Source of the DNA: Candidatus Omnitrophota bacterium
GTDB taxonomy: Bacteria > Omnitrophota > Omnitrophia > Omnitrophales > Danuiimicrobiaceae
Assembly (NCBI GenBank): GCA_016206815.1
Contig: JACQQT010000021.1
Span: forward strand, 1 to 12,376
Reading direction: 5' to 3'
Length of the DNA: 12,376 nt
Shown: in pieces, positions 6,362 through 12,376 of the stretch
Numbering within the stretch: position 1 is the stretch's first letter
How the letters are laid out: every line of letters begins with the position of its first letter
Program-made: the position numbers and the translations under genes
Notes under the pieces: generated by a model
Databases searched by the model: none
Seen by the model: the letters and a program-made list of their open reading frames with translations, nothing else
Told to the model about the DNA's origin: nothing

Positions 6362-7649
6362 CGATATAAATGGTTTGCAAACGCTCTGAACCCACGGAGA
6401 CTATCGAAATCGGGGCTTTTAAGAGTGCTGCGAGACGTTTTAAATATTTGCGCGCATTCGGCGGCAGGTCCTGCCATTTGCGAATGCCGCTGGTCGGCGT
6501 CTGCCAACCGGGATGTTCTTCATAAACGGGTTCTGCTTTTTCCAAAACCTCGATGTCGGAAGGAAAATCATCATACCGCTTGCCTTGATACCGGTAAGCC
6601 GTGCAAATTTTGAGGGCGGGAAGCTGATCCAACACGTCTAATTTCATGACAACTATTTTGCTGAGCCCGTTTACCAAAACGGAATGCCTGGCCACCAGCG
6701 CATCAAACCAACCGCAGCGCCGCGGACGTCCGGTGGTGGCACCGTACTCCTCGCCGCGCTTTCGAATATGTTCCATCAACCGGGGCGGAAATTCCGTGGG
6801 AAAAGGCCCCTCTCCGACTCGAGTCGTATAAGCTTTGACAACCCCGATCACTTCATTAATACGCGCCGGGCTCATTCCGGTTCCCGCCAAGGCACCGCCG
6901 GCGGAAGCATTGGAAGAGGTCACATAAGGATAGGTTCCATAATCCACGTCCAGAAGTGTTCCCTGAGCGCCTTCGAATAAAATCCGCTTCCTTTTGCGGG
7001 CCGCCTCATCCAAGAGAAGGCTCGTGTTGCGCACAAACGGTGCGATCCGATTCCGATATTCGCTGTACGTTTGAAAAAGCTCGTCAAATGAAAAAGGGGG
7101 GTGGTTAAAAATCCGTTTCAACATTAAATTTTTTTCGGCTAAAACTGTTTTGAGACGTTCTCTAAAAACGCGGGGATTCATTAAATCAATCAAACGAATG
7201 CCGAGACGGTTGACTTTGTCCGCATAGCACGGGCCGATTCCCTTTTTGGTGGTGCCTATTTTCTTCGCGCCTTTGGCGTCTTCCCGAAGCTGATCGATCA
7301 GGCGATGATAGGGAAAAATAATATGCGCGCGGTCGCTCGCAAAAAGCCGGCCTTGAATTGAAATACTGTGTTCGGAAAGCATCTTAATTTCTTGAAACAG
7401 CGCTTCCAAATCAATGACCACACCGTTGCCGATCACGCAAATTTTTTTGGGGTGAAGAATGCCGGAAGGAATCAGGTGAAGAATCACCTTTTCATTGCCA
7501 AAGCAAACCGTGTGGCCCGCATTATTGCCGCCTTGATAGCGAACGATGTAATCGCTCTTCCGAGCCAGTAAGTCGATGATTTTTCCCTTCCCCTCATCGC
7601 CCCACTGAGCGCCCACCAAGATCACATTTTGAGGTCTTGAATTTTTCAT
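6345..7649 (-). CDS. purA: Adenylosuccinate synthetase
   Basis: The cytoplasmic enzyme uses GTP to join IMP and aspartate into adenylosuccinate, the first step from IMP to AMP. The 434 residues are family-typical. Signatures are QWGDEGKGK (15-23) with the catalytic D18, GNNAGHT (41-47) with H46, the IMP-binding IGTTKKGIGP (131-140), VGEGPFPTE (278-286), ATTGRPRRCGW (304-314) and the guanine-recognising KLD (336-338). No expected residue is missing. The ATG follows the serA stop by 7 bp and has no good Shine-Dalgarno match (only AGCGG), so it is probably translated by coupling to serA. Its 3' end runs 17 bp into uppS. PurA is not a usual neighbour of uppS in the families I recall, so this junction marks where two gene blocks meet. 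Confidence 0.97.
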   Translation of the reverse strand: MKNSRPQNVILVGAQWGDEGKGKIIDLLARKSDYIVRYQGGNNAGHTVCFGNEKVILHLIPSGILHPKKICVIGNGVVIDLEALFQEIKMLSEHSISIQGRLFASDRAHIIFPYHRLIDQLREDAKGAKKIGTTKKGIGPCYADKVNRLGIRLIDLMNPRVFRERLKTVLAEKNLMLKRIFNHPPFSFDELFQTYSEYRNRIAPFVRNTSLLLDEAARKRKRILFEGAQGTLLDVDYGTYPYVTSSNASAGGALAGTGMSPARINEVIGVVKAYTTRVGEGPFPTEFPPRLMEHIRKRGEEYGATTGRPRRCGWFDALVARHSVLVNGLSKIVVMKLDVLDQLPALKICTAYRYQGKRYDDFPSDIEVLEKAEPVYEEHPGWQTPTSGIRKWQDLPPNARKYLKRLAALLKAPISIVSVGSERLQTIYIDGRYR

Positions 7650-7656
7650 TGAACCG

Positions 7657-9255
7657 CTAAAACTTGATCACTTTCGCGCTGATGATCGGACGAAACGCTT
7701 TGAGTTCTTTTAAGACCGCTGCGGGAACCGCCTGATCCGTATTGATCACCGTCATGGCAAATGTCTGATTGCCTTTTTGAACGCGGCCCAGGGTCATTTC
7801 CGCAATATTCACTTTATTCTTTCCCAAAATATTTCCGACTCCGCCGACCACGCCCGGCTCATCCTCGTTGTGGATTACGAGAACGTCGCCTTTCGGAATC
7901 GCATCCAGAAAAAATTCGTTGATCCGGACGATTCGCGGTTCTTGGTTCCCAAAAAGAGTCCCCATGATCAGATTCTTCTGATGATCCATCATCACCTCAA
8001 CTGTGATAAAGGTCGTAAAATCCTCAGCCTGCGTCGTCTTGCTCTCGCTCACCGCAATTCCCCGCTCCTTGGCAAGTGTGGGCGCGTTGACATAATTGAC
8101 GGTTTCTCCGCAAATGGGAGTCAGCAAACCTTTTAGAATGGCTATCGTCAGAGGCGCCACATTAAAATTCGTCACTTCACCGCCATAGCGGATGGAGACA
8201 TCGCGAAAGCTGCCGCCAAAAAGCTGCGCGTGCATGGAGCCGATACGCTCAGCCAAAATCAGCCATGGTTTCAACACTTTCATCGTTTCAAAGTCAACGG
8301 ACGGCAAATTGACAGCGTTCCGGATCCCGCGCTCAAGGAGGGCGTCCAGCACCTGCTGAGCCACCGAAACCCCTACGTTTTCCTGCGCTTCCTGAGTCGC
8401 CGCTCCGAGATGCGGAGTGGCAACCACCTGGCTTAAAGAAAGAAGCGGATGCTTTCCGGGCGGTTCTTTTTCAAAGACATCCAGTGCGGCTCCCCGTATT
8501 TTTCCCGCTTTAATCGCCTCATACAGTGCTTTTTCATCCACCAGACCGCCGCGTGCGCAATTGATGACGAAGACACCCGGCTTGACGAGTTGAAATGCCT
8601 TTTCATTCAGGATGCCCCTGGTTGCTTCCGTCAGCGGAACATGCAACGTGATGAAATCGGAAGTTTTCAGTAATGTTTCCAAATCGACCACCTCGACTCC
8701 CAGTTGATGAATGCTTTCCTTGGTGATAAACGGGTCGTGTGCTAAAACATGCATTCCGAACGCATTGGCTCGGACAGCGACTTCGCGTCCGATCCGGCCG
8801 AAACCGATAATTCCCAAGACTTTTCCGTGGAGTTCCGTTCCGATAAATTGGTTCCGTTTCCATTCTCCGCCGCGAACACTCGTCTCTGCCTGCGGAATGT
8901 TGCGCGCCATCGAAAGAATGAGCGACATCGTGTGTTCGCAGGTCGAAATCGTATTGCCTTCAGGCGTATTCATCACGATAATGCCCTGTTTGGTTGCCGC
9001 GGCCAAATCCACGTTGTCCACGCCCACACCCGCCCGCCCGATTACTTTAAGGCGTTTCGCTTCCTGAATAAGGTCCTTCGTCAGATGCGTCCCGGAACGC
9101 ACAACGATGGCATCGTACTCACCCACTATTTTTTTTAATTCCTCCGGCGGAAGGCCGGTTTTAATGTCTGTCTGGATTTGCGGTTCCTTTTTAAAAATCG
9201 CAAGGCCGCCCTCCCCTAACGGATCGCTGATTAAAACTTTGAAGTTGGTTTTCAT
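7657..9255 (-). CDS. serA: D-3-phosphoglycerate dehydrogenase, long form with ACT domain
   Basis: The enzyme oxidises 3-phosphoglycerate to 3-phosphohydroxypyruvate with NAD, the first step of serine synthesis. The 532-residue product is the long form. It has an N-terminal substrate-binding part, a Rossmann NAD-binding domain with GFGRIG (151-156), catalytic R235 in NCARGG, E264 in FEKEPP and H282 in PHLGA. An intervening ASB domain (about 320-450) and a C-terminal ACT domain (about 457-532) follow. ACT domains often bind serine for feedback inhibition, which is plausible but not provable here. The ATG is one base beyond the aminotransferase stop (TAACATG), with only a weak GAAAG site, so the two genes are likely translated together. 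Their products would act consecutively, SerA first and the aminotransferase second. Confidence 0.97.
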   Translation of the reverse strand: MKTNFKVLISDPLGEGGLAIFKKEPQIQTDIKTGLPPEELKKIVGEYDAIVVRSGTHLTKDLIQEAKRLKVIGRAGVGVDNVDLAAATKQGIIVMNTPEGNTISTCEHTMSLILSMARNIPQAETSVRGGEWKRNQFIGTELHGKVLGIIGFGRIGREVAVRANAFGMHVLAHDPFITKESIHQLGVEVVDLETLLKTSDFITLHVPLTEATRGILNEKAFQLVKPGVFVINCARGGLVDEKALYEAIKAGKIRGAALDVFEKEPPGKHPLLSLSQVVATPHLGAATQEAQENVGVSVAQQVLDALLERGIRNAVNLPSVDFETMKVLKPWLILAERIGSMHAQLFGGSFRDVSIRYGGEVTNFNVAPLTIAILKGLLTPICGETVNYVNAPTLAKERGIAVSESKTTQAEDFTTFITVEVMMDHQKNLIMGTLFGNQEPRIVRINEFFLDAIPKGDVLVIHNEDEPGVVGGVGNILGKNKVNIAEMTLGRVQKGNQTFAMTVINTDQAVPAAVLKELKAFRPIISAKVIKF

Positions 9256-9256
9256 G

Positions 9257-10360
9257 TTACACTTTCGCCGATTGGGCCTTTTGGAGTTCAGTCAATGTTT
9301 CTTTAAGCGCTTCGATTCCTGTTCGAACATCCGTTTCTGAAATAAATCCCATGTGAGAAATCCTAAAAATCTTCCCCTTCATTTCGCCTTGCCCGCCCGC
9401 CATCGTGACACCCTTTTCATCCCGCATGACGGAAACCAATTTTTCGCCGTCCACACCGGCCGGCACCTTGACAGCAGTCAAGGTGTTGGCGGGCCGCTTG
9501 GCAAAAAGCTCGAGCCCCAGCTCGTGAACCATTTTTCGCGTCTTTCGCGCCAGCTCAGCCGTCCTGCTCCAAACCTTTTCCATTCCTTCCGCCTTGATTC
9601 GCGCCAACGCAACTTGAAGCGCCAGCACTAAAGTCAGCGCAGGTGTAAACGGCGTATCCCAGTCGCGAAGTGATTTTTCATACTGCGCAAGATCCACATA
9701 AAACCGCGGAAGCTTTGCATTTTGATGAAGCGCGATCGCTTTTCCATTCGCCGCCAAAAAAGCAAGTCCCGGCGGAATCATCAAACCCTTTTGAGAACCG
9801 CTCACCACCACATCCACTCCCCACTGATCCATTTCCAATCGATCGGCTGCCAGTCCGCTGATGGCGTCTACCACAAAAATTGCTTTTGTTTTCGAAACGA
9901 TTTTGGCGATGGCTTCAATATCCAGTAAAACGCCCGTTGAAGTCTCGCAAAGCGTTCCGTAGACCGCTTTTGCATCCGGATGAAGCTTCAAGGTCTTTTC
10001 AACTTCTTCAGGCGTTACCGTCTCACCGTACGGCGTTTTCAACACGATGGCGTTCAGTTGATAAGCTTTTGCCAACTTGCTCCAACGCTCTCCGAATTTC
10101 CCTACTTCCAGTACCACCACCTTCTCTTGCGGTGAAAGAAAATTCACGACGCCGGCTTCCATCGCAACGGTTCCGGAACCCGTGAAGGTGTAGACATTGC
10201 GGGCCGTTCGAAAAACGATTTTTAAATCTTCCGAAACCTCTTGAAACAGTGCGCGGTAACGCGGCGTTCGGTGATGAAAAATAGGCTCCGCCATCACTTT
10301 CAAGACTTCCGGCGGCACCGGCGTCGGTCCCGGTGTCAGTAAAATATTCCGTTTGGTCAT
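9257..10360 (-). CDS. Class V aminotransferase, possible phosphoserine aminotransferase substitute
   Basis: This is a PLP enzyme of the alanine-glyoxylate / serine-pyruvate aminotransferase family (367 residues). It shows LLTPGPTPVPPEV at the N-terminus, the phosphate-binding GSGT (61-64), ET/STG near 139-143, D165 (cofactor pyridine nitrogen) and the Schiff-base lysine K191 in SGSQKG. The gene is one base before serA. By context it may convert 3-phosphohydroxypyruvate to phosphoserine, as suggested for similar serA-linked enzymes such as the Thermotoga pair; no serC is in this window. Serine-glyoxylate or alanine-glyoxylate activity is the alternative, so no symbol is given. The ATG at 10360 is chosen over an in-frame ATG at 10387: it has GGAAAG/AGAAG upstream, gives the usual family N-terminus, and leaves a 4-bp gap instead of a 23-bp overlap with clpP. 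Confidence 0.9.
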   Translation of the reverse strand: MTKRNILLTPGPTPVPPEVLKVMAEPIFHHRTPRYRALFQEVSEDLKIVFRTARNVYTFTGSGTVAMEAGVVNFLSPQEKVVVLEVGKFGERWSKLAKAYQLNAIVLKTPYGETVTPEEVEKTLKLHPDAKAVYGTLCETSTGVLLDIEAIAKIVSKTKAIFVVDAISGLAADRLEMDQWGVDVVVSGSQKGLMIPPGLAFLAANGKAIALHQNAKLPRFYVDLAQYEKSLRDWDTPFTPALTLVLALQVALARIKAEGMEKVWSRTAELARKTRKMVHELGLELFAKRPANTLTAVKVPAGVDGEKLVSVMRDEKGVTMAGGQGEMKGKIFRISHMGFISETDVRTGIEALKETLTELQKAQSAKV

Positions 10361-10364
10361 TTGA

Positions 10365-10976
10365 TTACTTCTTTCCGCTCGGAACATCGGGACGCTGTTC
10401 GATCACCTGATCCACAATCCCGTAATCCTTAGATTCCGTCGCAGACATGAAAAAGTCACGGTCTGAGTCTTTCTCGATTCGTTCCAGCGGCTGGCCCGTA
10501 TGTTTAGCTAGGATGTTGTTCAAATCGGCTTTCAACTTCAAAATCTCCCTCGCGTGAATACTGATGTCGGAAGCCGTCCCTTGCGCCCCGCCCCACGGTT
10601 GATGAATCATGACTCGTGCGTGCGGCAGCGAATAACGTTTTCCCTTGGTACCGGCTGCCAATAAAAGCGCCCCCATGCTGGCTGCTTGGCCCACGCAATA
10701 GGTTGAAACATCGCATTTTACAAATTGGATGGTGTCGTAAATGGCGAGCCCCGCCGTCACGCTCCCGCCGGGCGTGTTGATATAAATGTTGATGTCTTTG
10801 GCAGGCTCTTCCATTTGAAGAAACAAAATTTGAGCGATAATCAAATTTGAAATCGTATCGTCAATGGGCGTGCCGATAAAAACGATACGGTCCTTCAGCA
10901 ACCGTGAATAAATGTCGTAAGCCCGCTCCCCGCGTCCGGTTTGTTCGATGACCATCGGAACCAAATACCCGCTCAT
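10365..10976 (-). CDS. clpP: ATP-dependent Clp protease proteolytic subunit
   Basis: This serine peptidase forms a two-ring, 14-subunit chamber that degrades proteins unfolded by ClpX, ClpA or ClpC. The 203 residues match the E. coli protein closely. The catalytic triad is S100 in GQAASMGA, H125 in MIHQP and D174 in SDRDFFM. YINTPGGSV (65-73) is the conserved oxyanion/substrate strand, and MSATES..YGIVD (177-189) is the conserved tail. The ATG has a near-perfect AGGAGG five bases upstream. It follows tig by 11 bp, the common tig-clpP order. The usual next gene clpX is absent and an aminotransferase gene takes its place, so the ATPase partner must be encoded elsewhere. Confidence 0.97.
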   Translation of the reverse strand: MSGYLVPMVIEQTGRGERAYDIYSRLLKDRIVFIGTPIDDTISNLIIAQILFLQMEEPAKDINIYINTPGGSVTAGLAIYDTIQFVKCDVSTYCVGQAASMGALLLAAGTKGKRYSLPHARVMIHQPWGGAQGTASDISIHAREILKLKADLNNILAKHTGQPLERIEKDSDRDFFMSATESKDYGIVDQVIEQRPDVPSGKK

Positions 10977-10980
10977 AAAT

Positions 10981-10988
10981 TCCTCCTC
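10981..10988 (-). promoter_or_regulatory. Strong Shine-Dalgarno of clpP, abutting the tig stop
   Basis: On the minus strand GAGGAGGA lies directly at the tig TAG stop (10988-10990), and AGGAGG sits five bases before the clpP ATG (10976). It is the strongest ribosome site in the run. Several downstream genes (serA, purA, uppS) have weak or no site and probably rely on coupling. This suggests clpP can initiate independently of tig and at a higher rate. Confidence 0.8.
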
Positions 10989-12274
10989 TACTTTTTATTT
11001 TCCGTAACGATTGCTTTGTCTTTCAGCCAATGAATTGTTTTTTCACTTATAATTTGCTGCCGCAAGGATTCCCTGCGATCTTCATCCTGCGAAAAATAGG
11101 TTTTTACTTCTTCCAGCGGACGGCGCGCGCGTTCCGCAAGCGATCGGTATTTTGCTTCTAAATCTTCCTCTTTCGCGTCGAGATGCTCACGTTCCGCAAC
11201 CTCATTCAAAAGAAACGAAATCCGAACCTGCCGTTCTGCTTCCGGTTGAAGTGCTTTTTGGAGTTCATCTTTCTGTTTGACGGCATCTTCTTGTTTCACA
11301 CCTTGGGAAATCAACATCTGAATCCGGTCCTCCACCAAAGCCTGGCATCTCCGTTCCATCATTCTGGACGGAATTTCGAACTTGGATCGTTTGATCAGTT
11401 CGTCTAAAAGCGCTTGTTCTACTTTTCGTTCCACCTCTGTTTTTTTATGCGTCTCCAAATCGCGGCGGATCTCATCTTTCAGCTGAACGAACGTCTCACA
11501 CTGACTGACTTCTTTGGCGAATTCGTCGTCTAAAAACGGGAGTTTCTTTTCCTTAATTTCTTTCACCGTCACTAAAAAATGTCCCGTCTTTCCGGCAAAT
11601 TCCTTTTTCCCGTAATCGGCCGGAAAAGTAACGAGGACTTCTTTTGTCTCACCGGCCTTCGCGCCCGTCAGCTGTTTGGAAAATCCTTCCAAAAAATCTT
11701 TTTCGCGGATTTCAATCCACTCGCCCTCGCGTTTTTCCACTTCTTTCCCATCCACGACGAGCGCGTAATCCGAGATCAAGAAGTCTCCAAGTTGAGCGGC
11801 GCGATCTTCTACGGCTTGAAACTTCGCATGTGATTCACGAATCCGGGTTAACGTTTCCTCGATCTCGGATTCATTCGCCTCTACCGGATCCCGCTTGACG
11901 GAAAGACCGACGTATTTGTCGATTTTGAGTTTCGGACGCATCTCCACATGCGCTTTAAATTTGAGACGGTTCTCGTTAAATTCCACATTCTCGATTTGCG
12001 GATAGCCGATCATGGCAATCTCTTTTTGCCGGATGGCGTCTCGAAAACTTCGTGAAACCAATTGCTTCCACACTTCGTTTTTCGCCTCTTCTTTAAAGTG
12101 AAGCGCGACGACATGCTTCGGCGCATGCCCGGGCCGGAAACCGGGAATCTTCGCCCGCTTTCCAACTGCTGTGTAAAACGTCTCGAATTCTTCGGTCACG
12201 GTCTCCGGAGGCAGATCGATGGTGAGAACCTTTTCACAAGAGCTGAGGTCCTTTACGTCAATTTTCAATTTCAT
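10988..12274 (-). CDS. tig: Trigger factor, ribosome-associated chaperone
   Basis: Trigger factor binds the large ribosomal subunit at the exit tunnel, shields nascent chains, and usually has peptidyl-prolyl isomerase activity. The 428 residues match the family. The N-terminal ribosome-binding domain (about 1-115) carries the signature PGFRPGHAP (44-52). A FKBP-like domain spans about 160-243, with GEWIEI, FLEGFSKQLTGAKAGETKEV in two parts, and GHFLVTVKEIKEKKLP. A long, charged helical C-terminal chaperone domain occupies 244-428. The ATG has GAGAAAGG upstream with short spacing. Only 25 bp separate it from the tRNA-Gly 3' end, so its promoter is probably upstream of the tRNA, outside the window. 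It is the first protein gene of the run and is followed by clpP, its common neighbour. Confidence 0.96.
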   Translation of the reverse strand: MKLKIDVKDLSSCEKVLTIDLPPETVTEEFETFYTAVGKRAKIPGFRPGHAPKHVVALHFKEEAKNEVWKQLVSRSFRDAIRQKEIAMIGYPQIENVEFNENRLKFKAHVEMRPKLKIDKYVGLSVKRDPVEANESEIEETLTRIRESHAKFQAVEDRAAQLGDFLISDYALVVDGKEVEKREGEWIEIREKDFLEGFSKQLTGAKAGETKEVLVTFPADYGKKEFAGKTGHFLVTVKEIKEKKLPFLDDEFAKEVSQCETFVQLKDEIRRDLETHKKTEVERKVEQALLDELIKRSKFEIPSRMMERRCQALVEDRIQMLISQGVKQEDAVKQKDELQKALQPEAERQVRISFLLNEVAEREHLDAKEEDLEAKYRSLAERARRPLEEVKTYFSQDEDRRESLRQQIISEKTIHWLKDKAIVTENKK

Positions 12275-12297
12275 ACACCTTTCTCAGATCTAAAACA

Positions 12298-12375
<78 letters not shown>

Positions 12376-12376
12376 G

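Noticed and set aside
10361..10387. Longer start for the aminotransferase at 10387
   Set aside because: There is no ribosome site upstream, it would overlap clpP by 23 bp, and it adds residues absent from the family N-terminus.

Overview
The window is an ordinary bacterial chromosomal segment. It is almost entirely coding, and every supported gene lies on the minus strand, so the biological reading order runs from right to left. It opens at the right edge with a complete tRNA-Gly(GCC). Then follow ten tightly packed housekeeping genes: tig, clpP, a class V aminotransferase, serA, purA, uppS, cdsA, dxr, rseP and proS. After a 79-bp gap comes a gene for a small HTH-cupin regulator, and then a 132-bp stretch with no supported gene. 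That last stretch carries a near-consensus sigma70 promoter firing off the left edge.

The organism is not named by the sequence. The distal half (uppS-cdsA-dxr-rseP-proS) matches, from memory, the order found in many bacteria such as Bacillus, where the module normally follows rpsB-tsf-pyrH-frr. Here it is fused to purA, serA, an aminotransferase, clpP and tig. From memory this combination fits the Omnitrophota (candidate phylum OP3/PVC side). The CdsA signature variant, and an aminotransferase of a type often paired with serA where serC is missing, are compatible with that. The assignment is inference and needs a database search.

The ten genes look like one transcription unit. Gaps are 11, 4, 1, 7, 1 and 12 bp, and there are overlaps of 17, 8 and 8 bp. 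I see no room for internal promoters between genes. The tRNA ends 25 bp before tig, so tRNA and mRNA may share a transcript. By function the unit joins protein folding and turnover (tig, clpP), the first two steps of serine synthesis (serA plus aminotransferase), AMP synthesis (purA), isoprenoid and lipid-carrier synthesis (dxr, uppS), phospholipid activation (cdsA), envelope-stress proteolysis (rseP) and prolyl-tRNA charging (proS).

The regulator gene at the left has its own candidate promoter. A 10-bp tandem direct repeat sits over that promoter's -10 and spacer and is a possible operator. Left of it, a motif resembling dispersed GTCATTGCGAG-type genomic repeats forms a small inverted repeat. 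No mobile element, CRISPR array, phage gene or novel defence system is visible. The points most worth a second look are the non-coding signals at the left end, the tRNA-tig junction, the serA-aminotransferase pair and the altered CdsA signature.
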